Shown: positions 53,067 through 62,609 of the stretch, piece by piece | Position numbering within the stretch: position 1 is the first letter of the stretch | Layout: the number at the start of each line of letters is the position of its first letter | Assembly: GCA_963843565.1 (NCBI GenBank) | Contig: CAWJKY010000003.1 | Location: 2,108,001-2,172,000 of the forward strand | DNA: 64,000 nt | Source of the DNA: DASZQY01 sp963843565 | GTDB lineage: Bacteria; Pseudomonadota; Alphaproteobacteria; Rhizobiales; Kaistiaceae | Direction of reading: 5' to 3' | Notes under the pieces: model-generated | Seen by the model: the letters and a program-made list of their open reading frames with translations, nothing else | Told to the model about the DNA's origin: nothing | The model's database searches: none | Position numbers and translations under genes: made by a program

Positions 53067-53719
53067 CAAACGGACATCAATTCGTTGATGGAACTGACGA
53101 TTCGATCGGCGCCCGTCTCGGTGAGCAGTTTGCGGCCGTCGCGGTTGGCATAGTGGCTTCCGCCGATGAACCCCCACACGGTCATGCCAGCGCGTTTGCC
53201 GGCGAGCACACCATTGACGCTGTCCTCGACGACCAGCGCGCGCTGTGGCGTGGCGCCCATCGATGAGGCCGCCAGCAGAAACAGATCGGGCGCGGGCTTG
53301 CCGTGCGCCACCATCGACGCGGTGAAGACCCGACCGTCGAAGTACCGGTCCAGCCCCGACACCCTGAGGGTCATCTTGACCCGGTCGACGTCGCTTGACG
53401 TGGCCAGGCAATAGGGCTGGCGGATCGATTCGAGAAGCGCCGGAACGTCGGGCATCACTGCCAGAGATCTCTCAAAGATTTCGGTCAGATGGTCGCGCAG
53501 ATCTGCGCCAAACTCGGACGGCAAAGGGCGACCCACGGTCTCCAGATAGTAGTCGCTGACCGCCGACGAACTGCGGCCGAGGAAGCGTTGGAATACGTCT
53601 TCGACGCTAATTGCGACGCCATGCCGATGCAACACGTCCGCCAGGCATTGGCAGCTCAGCATTTCGCTGTCCACCAGGACGCCATCGCAGTCGAAGATCA
53701 CGAGGTCGTAGCTACCCAT
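53066..53719 (-). CDS. HAD-superfamily phosphatase (beta-PGM/Gph type)
   Basis: 217 residues. FDCDGVLVDSE is motif I with nucleophile and acid Asp, ATSSD motif II, KPAPD motif III and VVEDSVNG motif IV. The alpha-helical cap is of the C1 phosphoglucomutase-like kind. It is the first gene of the smo-type unit and coupled to the regulator. It probably dephosphorylates a sugar or polyol phosphate, perhaps to remove a toxic intermediate. Confidence 0.9.
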   Translation of the reverse strand: MGSYDLVIFDCDGVLVDSEMLSCQCLADVLHRHGVAISVEDVFQRFLGRSSSAVSDYYLETVGRPLPSEFGADLRDHLTEIFERSLAVMPDVPALLESIRQPYCLATSSDVDRVKMTLRVSGLDRYFDGRVFTASMVAHGKPAPDLFLLAASSMGATPQRALVVEDSVNGVLAGKRAGMTVWGFIGGSHYANRDGRKLLTETGADRIVSSINELMSV

Positions 53720-54151
53720 TCGATGTCTTCAGGAGGTCGCGCGTGCTAACGCTCCCGGCGAGAGCGGTTGCTCGCAGGCGTCCCTAGCATGCAACCCTTG
53801 TGCAAGGAAGCCCGAGGGAGGACCTGGCGAAATCGCAGGCGCGTGCTGGACAGAATCAGGCAGCGTGGGATCGGCGGCTTTGGTCAAGCCTTGGGTCCGT
53901 TTGGCTGATGAACGACTCTTATCCACGCCGCGCCGCGCCGCCCGACTTAGTGATGCCACGCCGAGCAAGGTCTGGCGCCGGCGCTGAGAGACACAATCGG
54001 CGGACGGATGCGGGATTGTGCCCTAGCCGTCGAACACCGGGCACCGGCGCTCGATTTGTCATCAGTCAGAGGTAGTCCACCGAATTGTCCGGGAACCGGC
54101 CGCGCTGTGCTGGCATGATCTCGCCCGGAGAACGTTGTGCCGGCGCTAGTT
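53720..54151. other. Gene-free stretch upstream of the smo operon
   Basis: 432 bp with only short shadow frames on both strands. It should contain the promoter of the HAD-smoC-smoEFGK unit at its left end. I see no clear palindrome, tRNA or repeat before the R2 copy at 54152. Confidence 0.4.
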
Positions 54152-54184
54152 GGCGGAGGGAGAGAACCCCGGTTCCAACATTCT
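54152..54184. repeat. Dispersed repeat copy R2, left part, interrupted by the IS110-type element
   Basis: The left half of the repeat (GGCGGAGGGAGAGAACCCC through CCAACATTCT at 54175-54184) directly abuts the element. Its right half resumes at 55622 with CCGCGAAATGGCGGATTTTC. Joining them gives a sequence nearly identical to copy R3 at 62365-62430. Confidence 0.7.
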
Positions 54185-54460
54185 TCGCTAATCGGGTTGT
54201 TTGGCGCAAGATCCTCCAGGCGTTGCCGCTCGCGGCCGATGATACGGCAGGCAGGCTTCATTCTTCGCTCCGCGGTCGGCGCTGGGGCCGCCGCAAGGTG
54301 GGGCCAGAAGAAGGCTCAACGCATCAATCTCTGAGTTCGTGCTGACCGCCAAGTGAAGCGACAGCGACAGAATGTTGGTCGATGTCGTCGGGCCCTGCGT
54401 CCTGCCGGACGCATCCGCCGAAGCGGATTCCGTGATCTCTGTTTCCGGTGCTCCTTTTAC
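54185..54460 (-). ncRNA. Candidate bridge RNA region of the IS110-type element
   Basis: This 276-bp non-coding segment lies 3' of the transposase, where IS1111-group elements are thought to encode their guide (bridge) RNA. AGAATGTTGG at 54369-54378 is the exact reverse complement of the target's CCAACATTCT, and CATTCTTCGCT at 54259-54269 repeats the 11 bases across the left junction (54179-54189). These could be guide segments. The RNA itself, its ends and its fold are inferred. Confidence 0.4.
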
Positions 54461-55504
54461 CTACGCTGGTGCTGCCTCGTCGCCGCCATCCCTGCTCCAA
54501 CGGAACGGTGTGCCGTCGATCCACATCCGATGCATGATGACCGCCAGCCGCCGCGCCACGGCGACCTGCGCGCGGACCTTGCCGCGCCGGCGGGCGATGT
54601 CGACGCCCCAGCGCTTCAGCCAGCTCCAGCGCTGCACCCGTGTCAGCAGCACATTGGCGGCCTCGCACAGCAGCGATCGCACCATCCGGTCGCCGCACCG
54701 GCTGATGCCGCCGTTCCGGTCTGTCTCGCCGGAGGCGTACTTCCTTGGCGTCAGGCCGAAGTGGGCGCCGACAAGGGATGACTTCGCGAACCGGGTGGGG
54801 TCTTCCACCGCCGTCCGGAAGGCGAGCGCCGTTACCGGCCCGACGCCGGGCACGCTCACCAGGAGCCGGCAAACCGGATCTGCCTTGACCGCTGCCAGTA
54901 CCAACCGGTGAAGCTCGTCGAGGCGCTGAACCGCCTCTTGGCGGACACGGAGGATCGCCCCGACCACTCGTTCGAGAATCTCGTCGCCGTCGACCAACTC
55001 GCGTACGCGCTGGTCCAGCCGCCCCGCGTCTACATTGCCGACCTTCAGGCCGAAGGCCTTGAGGATACCGCGAAGATGGTTATCCAGCATGACCCGCGAG
55101 CGGACCAGCATCTCGCGGCTCCGCAGCAGCGCGCGAAGTTTGTGCGTCGCCTGGCTCTTGACGTGAACTTCACGGTACCAGCCGGCATGCAGAGCCCAGG
55201 CGATATTGCGGGCATCGATCCGGTCGGTCTTCACCGGCATGGCGCTCGTCGCCGCCTTCAGGTGCCGCGCGTCGAGGCAGACCACCGGCAACCCTGCCGC
55301 CGCGAGCCAATCGTACATCGCCGGCGCCAGCGACCCGGCCTCGAGGCCGACTCGCTCAAACCCGAGACCCGTCCGCTCCAGCCAGGCCGCGATCGTCTCG
55401 GGCTCCGATCCGACCTTGCCTTCCCTCACCACCTTCCGTGCCTCGTCGACGATGCAGATCAACGTCTCCTTCATCGACACGTCCAGACCGACATAATGCT
55501 TCAT
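54461..55504 (-). CDS. IS110-family transposase (DEDD/serine type)
   Basis: 347 residues. The N-terminal RuvC-like DEDD domain starts MKHYVGLDVSMKETLICIVD with Asp8; KTDRIDARNIA carries later acidic residues. The C-terminal Transposase_20 domain (LVSVPGVGPVTALAFRTA, then GISRCGDRMVRSLLCEAA) contains the conserved Ser. Full length and intact. It catalyses cut-out/paste recombination at a CT core guided by RNA in characterised relatives. Confidence 0.93.
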   Translation of the reverse strand: MKHYVGLDVSMKETLICIVDEARKVVREGKVGSEPETIAAWLERTGLGFERVGLEAGSLAPAMYDWLAAAGLPVVCLDARHLKAATSAMPVKTDRIDARNIAWALHAGWYREVHVKSQATHKLRALLRSREMLVRSRVMLDNHLRGILKAFGLKVGNVDAGRLDQRVRELVDGDEILERVVGAILRVRQEAVQRLDELHRLVLAAVKADPVCRLLVSVPGVGPVTALAFRTAVEDPTRFAKSSLVGAHFGLTPRKYASGETDRNGGISRCGDRMVRSLLCEAANVLLTRVQRWSWLKRWGVDIARRRGKVRAQVAVARRLAVIMHRMWIDGTPFRWSRDGGDEAAPA

Positions 55505-55621
55505 GGCCGTCCTCCTTCGGGTTGCTGCCTCGCGGATTATGCGAGGCGCGTCAGCCTGAAGGACGCCCGCTCAACCGTCACCGGCACCGCGGTTGCGCCA
55601 AACAACCCGATTGCCCCATCT

Positions 55622-55655
55622 CCGCGAAATGGCGGATTTTCAGCATTTCCAAACG
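55622..55655. repeat. Dispersed repeat copy R2, right part
   Basis: CCGCGAAATGGCGGATTTTC followed by AGCATTTCCAA matches 62397-62426 closely. It is the right half of the repeat split by the IS110-type element. Confidence 0.65.
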
Positions 55656-55778
55656 CTCTGAACTCAGTTAGCGCTGGCGGAGGTTTGCCGGACGGTCACC
55701 CATCGGGTTGCTTCGTCGCCGTGAGTTCCGCAGCAACGCGAGCGGCTGAACCTCCTGTCAGCAACCTCTGACTTTTGA

Positions 55779-57062
55779 TCAGTCCACCGAGGCGCGCGGA
55801 ATGAGTTCCACGACCATCGCCGCTGTCCAGGTGAAATGGGTGCCGCCGCAGGCGGAGCCGTCGCGCGGGTCGTAATACTCGGCAAAGCCGCTCTTGTGGA
55901 TCAGGGCAAGGCTGTCGCGCCTGATTTCGGCGGCGGCATCCTCGTGGCCGCTCCGGCTGAGCCCGTTGGCCAGCATGTAGTTGACGATCAGCCAGCATGG
56001 ACCACGCCAGTAGCGACGCGGCTCGAAGCGCGGATCTGCGGGGTCGTGGGAGGGAACACCGAAACCGCTCTGCTTGCGCCAGCGGCGGATAGTGGTGACC
56101 ATCTTGTTCGCATCCCCAAGGCCAGCGAAGATGGGAAGCAAACCGCCGACTGAGCGGCTCCCGACAAGCCGGCCGGCGACCCGATCGAAACAGAGGAACT
56201 GCCCCGCCGCTTCGCTCCACAGCGCATCGAACGCCTTCCGTGACCGATTGAGGCGCTCGCGTGCCCGTGCTGCAACGCCGTCAAGCCCGATGGCATTGGC
56301 CAGCCGCGCCAGCGCATCGTCGGAGCGCACGAGGATGGCGTTGAAGCCGGGATCGACGACCTGAAATGGCGAGGCGTCATGCAGGCGGCTGTTATCCCAA
56401 GCGAGGCTGCGGAAGTGGTCGACCAGCCACATGTAACGGTCGTACTCAGCCTGAGTCGGCCGCTCCGCGGCGTTCACGTGCTGCGTATCGCGGCGGCGGT
56501 AGGGTCGAACGCCCTCGGTGGGCACGTTCTTCAGCGGTTCGTCCCAGTCGATCGAGTTGTCGCGGCCAGACTCCCAGGGGTGGAGAATCGCGACGAGCCC
56601 GGTCTGCGCGGGGTCGCGGTTGGCGTAGAACCAGCTGTGCCAGGCGTCGGCCTTGGGCGCGAGTTCCAGCGCCATCTCGCGGGCAAGCGCCTTATCGTCC
56701 GCTTCGCGGTAGAGGCGCTCGAGCACGAAGCCCAGAACCGGCGGCTGCGTAATGCCGGAGGTCGGCGTCGAACGGTCGGTGCCCCACACGTCGGGACCGG
56801 GAAAGTAGCCCTCGTCCATTTCGTGGAAGACAATGTGCGGCACCATGCCGTCGGGCCACTGGTTGGAGAGCAGCGTGGCGATCTCGGTCCACGCGCGGCG
56901 CTCGTCGAAGTGGCGCTGGCCGAGCGCGGTCAGGCAGGAATCCCAGTTCCACTGGAAGGGATAGAGCCCCTTGGTCGGCACTGTGTAGGCGCCGCGATCG
57001 TTGTCGCGGAGGATAGCGCGGGCGCTTGCGATAAGCGCTTTGTCGTCCGGCTCGACGGTCAT
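55779..57062 (-). CDS. GH63-type mannosylglycerate/glucosylglycerate hydrolase-like enzyme
   Basis: 427 residues, the length of Thermus and mycobacterial MgH/GgH enzymes. GLYPFQWNWDSC near residue 38, HPWESGRDNSIDWD near residue 165 (catalytic acid Asp), RYWRGPCWLIVNYM near residue 345 and EYYDPRDGSACGGTHFTWTAA near residue 396 (base Glu) match the (alpha/alpha)6 GH63 pattern. There is no signal peptide, so it is cytoplasmic. It is coupled by ATGA to the ATPase gene of its importer. It likely cleaves imported glucosylglycerate or mannosylglycerate; other alpha-glycosides are possible. Confidence 0.85.
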   Translation of the reverse strand: MTVEPDDKALIASARAILRDNDRGAYTVPTKGLYPFQWNWDSCLTALGQRHFDERRAWTEIATLLSNQWPDGMVPHIVFHEMDEGYFPGPDVWGTDRSTPTSGITQPPVLGFVLERLYREADDKALAREMALELAPKADAWHSWFYANRDPAQTGLVAILHPWESGRDNSIDWDEPLKNVPTEGVRPYRRRDTQHVNAAERPTQAEYDRYMWLVDHFRSLAWDNSRLHDASPFQVVDPGFNAILVRSDDALARLANAIGLDGVAARARERLNRSRKAFDALWSEAAGQFLCFDRVAGRLVGSRSVGGLLPIFAGLGDANKMVTTIRRWRKQSGFGVPSHDPADPRFEPRRYWRGPCWLIVNYMLANGLSRSGHEDAAAEIRRDSLALIHKSGFAEYYDPRDGSACGGTHFTWTAAMVVELIPRASVD

Positions 57063-58126
57063 GGTTGGGGGGCTCGTCCGGGTTGAGAAGGGATTGCCGC
57101 TCCTGTCTCCGCGTCGAACCAGCGAACCCGGTCAGCGCGCGGCTCGAGGATCAGCGTATCGCCGGGCTTGACCGGGAGGTCGCTGTCGAGAACGGCGCGG
57201 AACAGGGCGCCGGCGACGGTCATGGTGACCAGCTGGTGGGCGCCGAGCGGTTCGACGACGCGGACGGCACCGCTGAGGCCCCGGTCGGCGACGACGACAT
57301 CCTCCGGCCGGATGCCGAACTGGAGCGCGTCGCCGGCGGTGTCCGGTCCCTGCATCGTGACGCCGGCGACCTGCCAACCGCCATCGCGACGCTCGGCCGG
57401 CAGAAAGTTCATCGGCGGGCTGCCGATGAAGCCGCCCACGAAGGCATCGGCGGGGTCGCGGTAGACGTCGATCGGCGCGGCTGCCTGAACGATGTGTCCC
57501 TGATGCATCACGGCGATGCGGTCGCCAAGGCTCATCGCCTCGACCTGATCGTGGGTGACGTAGATGGTGGTGGTCCGGCTCTCCTGCAGGACGCCCTTCA
57601 GTTCGGCGCGCATCTCGAGACGGAGCAACGCGTCGAGGTTTGAGAGCGGCTCGTCCATCAGCAGGACCTCCGGCTCCATAGCCAGCGCGCGGGCGACCGC
57701 GACCCGCTGGCGCTGGCCGCCGGAAAGCTGGCCGGAGTAGCGCGCCAGCAGCTGCTCGATGTGCATGAGTTCGGCCGAACGCCTGACCTGCCGGTCGATA
57801 TCCGCCTCGGCCATCTTCTTCATGCGCAGGCCAAAGGCGATGTTTTCGAAGACCGTCAGATGCGGGAAGACCGCGTAGTTCTGGAACACCATGGCGATGC
57901 CACGGGCGCGGGGCGGCAGATCGTTGACGCGCTTGCCGCCGATACGGATGTCGCCTCCGGTCGGCACATCGAGCCCGGCGATCAGCCGCAGCAGCGTGGT
58001 CTTGCCGCAGCCGGACGCGCCGAGCAGCACCAGGAACTCGCGGTCGGCAACGTCGAGTTCGATGTCGACGAGGGCCTGAAAGCTGCCGAAGCGCTTGGCG
58101 ATGTCCCTGATCTCGATGGCAGCCAT
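57059..58126 (-). CDS. Carbohydrate ABC transporter ATP-binding protein (UgpC/MalK type)
   Basis: 355 residues from the ATG at 58126 (a GTG at 58138 is an alternative). Walker A is GASGCGKTT, the Q-loop QNYAVFPH, the signature LSGGQRQRVAVARAL, Walker B LLMDEPLSNLD and the H-loop VTHDQ, with a TOBE domain at the C-terminus. It energises the two permeases upstream. It could be shared with the ATPase-less sugar importer. Confidence 0.92.
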   Translation of the reverse strand: MAAIEIRDIAKRFGSFQALVDIELDVADREFLVLLGASGCGKTTLLRLIAGLDVPTGGDIRIGGKRVNDLPPRARGIAMVFQNYAVFPHLTVFENIAFGLRMKKMAEADIDRQVRRSAELMHIEQLLARYSGQLSGGQRQRVAVARALAMEPEVLLMDEPLSNLDALLRLEMRAELKGVLQESRTTTIYVTHDQVEAMSLGDRIAVMHQGHIVQAAAPIDVYRDPADAFVGGFIGSPPMNFLPAERRDGGWQVAGVTMQGPDTAGDALQFGIRPEDVVVADRGLSGAVRVVEPLGAHQLVTMTVAGALFRAVLDSDLPVKPGDTLILEPRADRVRWFDAETGAAIPSQPGRAPQP

Positions 58127-58141
58127 GTCACGTCTCACCGG

Positions 58142-58990
58142 TCAGCGGTTGGCGATGCCCCAAAGGGAGAAGAGGTACTTGCGGACGGCAAACAGGAACA
58201 CCAGCGCCGGAATGACCAGAACTGCGCCCCCGGCGAATTTGAGCGGCAGCGGCGAATAGTCGAGGCTCTGCAGGAGGAAGGCGGTGAGTGTTCGGTTGCG
58301 CACCGTCAGCACGGCCGCCGCGAAGACCTCGTTCCACGAGGTAACGAAGGCAAAGACACCCGAGGCGGCGATGCCGGGCAGCGCCAGGGGCAGAACCACC
58401 TTGCGGAACGCCTGGAAACGCGTGCAGCCCAGCGTGAAGGCAGCCTCCTCAAGTTCGAACGGAATGGAGAGGAACAGCGAGAAAGTGATGAGGATCGAGA
58501 ACGGCAGGGCCAGAGTGGTGTGGACGAGAGCCAGCCCGATCTGAGTGTCGTCGAGACCGGTGCGAATGAACAGGACGGCCAGCGGCAGGGCCAGGAGCGG
58601 CAGCGGGAAAGCGCGCGTCATCAGGACGAGCAGGCGGAACGATTCCTTCCCCGGAAAACGGAAGCGGGCAAGCGAGTAGCCGGCCGGCGCTCCGAGCGCG
58701 ATGGCCAGCACCGTAGTCAGGCTGGCAACGATCACCGAATTGAGCAGCGCGCTGGCGACGCCGCGGAACTGGATGAAGAAGCTCAGGCTGCCGAAATCGA
58801 GGGATGGGTAAAACTGCTTCGGCCAGCCGTTCACCTCGGCGGGCGAACTCAGCGCGTTGACCAGGATGAGATAGATCGGGAGAAGCACCCAGGCACACAG
58901 CATCACGATGACCGCGATCATCAGCCACCGTCCGGCGCCGATGCCGGCCGACTTGCCTGCCGCGACGGACATGCCGGCGGTCGCGCTCAT
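58142..58990 (-). CDS. Carbohydrate ABC transporter permease (MalG type)
   Basis: 282 residues from the ATG at 58990, which overlaps the preceding permease stop (ATGA). Six membrane segments follow a Gly/Ala-rich leader. The EAA loop is FELEEAAFTLGCTRFQAFRKVVLPLALPG. The frame open to 59422 is a shadow. Confidence 0.91.
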   Translation of the reverse strand: MSATAGMSVAAGKSAGIGAGRWLMIAVIVMLCAWVLLPIYLILVNALSSPAEVNGWPKQFYPSLDFGSLSFFIQFRGVASALLNSVIVASLTTVLAIALGAPAGYSLARFRFPGKESFRLLVLMTRAFPLPLLALPLAVLFIRTGLDDTQIGLALVHTTLALPFSILITFSLFLSIPFELEEAAFTLGCTRFQAFRKVVLPLALPGIAASGVFAFVTSWNEVFAAAVLTVRNRTLTAFLLQSLDYSPLPLKFAGGAVLVIPALVFLFAVRKYLFSLWGIANR

Positions 58991-59832
58991 GCCCTGGCCT
59001 CGTCGCGGGTCCTGAGCGAGATCAGGAAGAAGACGGTGAAGCCGACCGAAATCGCGAGGATCACGAACGCCAGCGCCGCGGCGACATGGCGGTCCTGGAG
59101 CGCGAATTGCCAGTTGTAGACCTCGCCCATCAGGATCGGCAGGTTGGTGCCGGCTAGCGCGGCCACCACGGCGAAGACCTCGAAGGCGAGGATCGTGCGC
59201 AGGATGAGGGCAGTCTGCAGGCTGGGTTTCAGCAGCGGCAGGGTGACCTTGACGAAACGCTTCCAGGGGCCGGCGCCGAATACCTGCGCGGCCTCGTAGT
59301 ATTCCTTGGGGATCAGCCCCATGCCGGCGACCAGGATGATCATCACGATCGCGGTTGAGCGCCACAGTTCGGCGAGGATCACCGCAACGAAAAGCGTGAC
59401 GGTATTCTGGTATCCGAGCCACGTGATCGGCTGCGAGATGAATCCGAGACTCTGAAGCGCGCTGTTGAGGAAGCCGTTCTGCTGGAGGATTGCCAGCCAG
59501 ACGAGGCCCGCGGCGAGATCGGAGATGCCGAGCGGAATGGTCCAGATGTAGAGGACGACGTCACGCCCGGCGCCCATCCGCGCCACGATCGACGCCATGG
59601 TGAGCGCGACGGTGACCTGTAGCGGCACGATGATCACGGCGAGCAGAAGCGTGTTGCGAAGCGCGGGCAGGAATTTCCAGTCGCTCGCCATCGTCTGGAA
59701 ATGCTCAAGCGTGAACCCGCCCTTCCCGCTGAAACCCTCGACCGCCACCTGGACGAACGGCCATACGAAGAACGCGGCAAGAAACAGGGTTGCCGGAAGG
59801 AGCAGCAGGTAAGGAAGCGCGCGTGATCTCAT
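58987..59832 (-). CDS. Carbohydrate ABC transporter permease (MalF type)
   Basis: 281 residues with six membrane segments and the EAA loop EYYEAAQVFGAGPWKRFVKVTLPLLKPS. It begins MRSRALPYLLLLPATLFLAAFFVWPF, typical of MalF/UgpA. It forms the channel with the MalG-type gene. Confidence 0.92.
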   Translation of the reverse strand: MRSRALPYLLLLPATLFLAAFFVWPFVQVAVEGFSGKGGFTLEHFQTMASDWKFLPALRNTLLLAVIIVPLQVTVALTMASIVARMGAGRDVVLYIWTIPLGISDLAAGLVWLAILQQNGFLNSALQSLGFISQPITWLGYQNTVTLFVAVILAELWRSTAIVMIILVAGMGLIPKEYYEAAQVFGAGPWKRFVKVTLPLLKPSLQTALILRTILAFEVFAVVAALAGTNLPILMGEVYNWQFALQDRHVAAALAFVILAISVGFTVFFLISLRTRDEARA

Positions 59833-59840
59833 CGCAAGGC

Positions 59841-59893
59841 GGGTTCCGCCGGCGACGCCAAACCGGAGGCGCCGCCGGCAGCGGGAGGAACCC
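59841..59893. other. Long intercistronic hairpin after the GH63-operon binding protein
   Basis: GGGTTCC-GCCGGCG (59841-59854) pairs with CGCCGGC (59873-59879) and GGAACCC (59887-59893), with a 7-base asymmetric internal loop. It abuts the binding-protein stop codon and precedes the permease. Confidence 0.55.
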
Positions 59894-61174
<1,281 letters not shown>

Positions 61175-61226
61175 GTCGTATTCCTCCCTTGGTTATCGTC
61201 GTTGGGGCAGCGCCCGGATATCTCCC

Positions 61227-62264
61227 TCAGTGCGGCGCCGGCCCGTGGCTGTTGCGCAACACGAATTCCGGCTGGACGAGCCGCGACGTCACCGTCTCGG
61301 GTCCCTTGTCGAGCATGTCGGTGACCATCCCGGCGATTGTGGCCGCGCTTTCGCGCGCGTGCTGGTCAAAGGTGGTCAGCGCCGGCCTGGCATACGCGGC
61401 GATGGGCAGGTCATCGAAGCCGATCACCGACAACTCGTCCGGAACCGGGATCGACTGGCGCGCCGCAACTTCGAGCACCGCGATCGCCTGGGCATCCGTG
61501 ATGCCGAAGATCGCGGTTGGTCGCTCGGGACCCGCGAGCAACTGCGCGGCGGCGGCGAGGGCGGCCTGCGCATCCCCCATCGGCACGGCAATCACCGACG
61601 CGCGTGGCAGGTGAAGCCCGGCCTTCGCTAGCGTCGCTTCCAGCCCGCGGCGCCGGAGATGCGCAAAAGTAAGGGGTTCGGAGATGGTCACCAACCCGAA
61701 CCGGCGATGGCCCAGTGAGAGGAGCATCCGCGCCGCTTCCGCGAACGCGGCTTCACCGTCGGTGTCGAACCACGCAAACGCGTCCGTATCGGTCAGGAGC
61801 CGGCCGTGCGTGACGAAGGGGAAACCGCGCTTGCACAGGAGACGGACGCGTTCGTCGTCGATTTCGGTGCGGTTAAGAACGATCGCATCGGCGCGGTCGC
61901 CGTCGATCATGTGCCGCACGACTTCCGGTTCGGAGTTGGTGCGCTGGGCGGTGGCGATGATCAGGTCGCGGCCGCGACTGGTCAGCCCCTCGCTGAGGCC
62001 GGCGACGAATTCACCGAGAAAGGCGTCCATCAGGTTGCCGTCGCGGACCGGCAGCACCATCGCGATCGAGTCGGTCTTGCCGGACACCAACATGCGCCCG
62101 ACGCGGCTCGGGACGTAGCCATGCGCCTCCGCGGCGGCGATGACCCGCGCGCGCGTCCGGTCGCTGACGTCGGAGTAGCCCGCGAGCGCCCGCGAAACCG
62201 TCGTGATCGACACGCCGAGATCGCTGGCAAGCTCGCGAAGTCTCATCTGCCGACGGGCGGCCAT
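61227..62264 (-). CDS. LacI-family transcriptional regulator
   Basis: 345 residues. The LacI HTH is LRELASDLGVSITTVSRALAGYSDVS with the hinge RVGRML; the sugar-binding core has FVTHGRLLTDTDAFAWFD and ELSVIGFDDLPIAAYARPALTTFDQ. It is the first gene of the GH63 importer operon. A perfect 16-bp LacI-type palindrome lies 20 bp before its start, indicating repression of itself and the operon. Confidence 0.93.
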   Translation of the reverse strand: MAARRQMRLRELASDLGVSITTVSRALAGYSDVSDRTRARVIAAAEAHGYVPSRVGRMLVSGKTDSIAMVLPVRDGNLMDAFLGEFVAGLSEGLTSRGRDLIIATAQRTNSEPEVVRHMIDGDRADAIVLNRTEIDDERVRLLCKRGFPFVTHGRLLTDTDAFAWFDTDGEAAFAEAARMLLSLGHRRFGLVTISEPLTFAHLRRRGLEATLAKAGLHLPRASVIAVPMGDAQAALAAAAQLLAGPERPTAIFGITDAQAIAVLEVAARQSIPVPDELSVIGFDDLPIAAYARPALTTFDQHARESAATIAGMVTDMLDKGPETVTSRLVQPEFVLRNSHGPAPH

Positions 62265-62284
62265 CCCTCCCCCTTAACTCGGCT

Positions 62285-62300
62285 TCCAAAACGTTTTGGA
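62285..62300. promoter_or_regulatory. LacI-family operator (perfect 16-bp palindrome)
   Basis: TCCAAAACGTTTTGGA is a perfect palindrome with the central CG step typical of LacI/PurR-type operators, directly upstream of the LacI gene and the first gene of its operon. Confidence 0.8.
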
Positions 62301-62364
62301 TTGGAGCCCAGCCTCGGCTCCGTGTCAATCGAGGTGTCACCTGGTGCGGCTAAGTCCAGGGTGC

Positions 62365-62482
62365 TGGCGGGAAGAGAACTCCGGTTCCAGCATTCTCCAC
62401 GAAATGGCGGATTTCCAGTGTTTCCAACGGCCTGGCGCCGTCCATCGAGTTGCTTCGCCTCTTCTCTCGCAGGATTCTCGAA
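62365..62482. repeat. Dispersed repeat copy R3 (uninterrupted)
   Basis: This segment contains the left part (GGCGGGAAGAGAACTCCGG, CCAGCATTCT at 62387-62396), the middle part (CCACGAAATGGCGGATTTCC to TTTCC near 62426) and a tail (CTCTCGCAGGATTCTCGAA) also seen at R1. It is the model for the empty target of the IS110-type element. The whole gap 62301-62609 has no gene. Confidence 0.6.
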
Positions 62483-62609
62483 GTGCTACCTCCTCCCACG
62501 CCGGTTTGCATGCGCCTTGCCTGGGATCACAGCGAAACCTTCAGGCGCGACCCGGCCGGCTCGGCGGCGCGGTTCATCGGACGGGCGCGCAGGTCCAGCT
62601 GATCCCTGA

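Larger units (their letters stand above)
54185..55621 (-). mobile_element. IS110-family element, IS1111-like, about 1437 bp
   Basis: A DEDD transposase gene (54461-55504) lies between perfect 20-bp subterminal inverted repeats at 54190-54209 and 55593-55612 (TTGCGCCAAACAACCCGATT). Boundaries are inferred by comparison with the uninterrupted repeat at 62365: the empty site would read ...CCAACATT-CT-CCGCGAAATGG..., with a CT core as known for IS110 elements. There is no target duplication beyond the core. Subterminal inverted repeats plus a long 3' non-coding segment (54185-54460) suit the IS1111 group. Confidence 0.8.
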
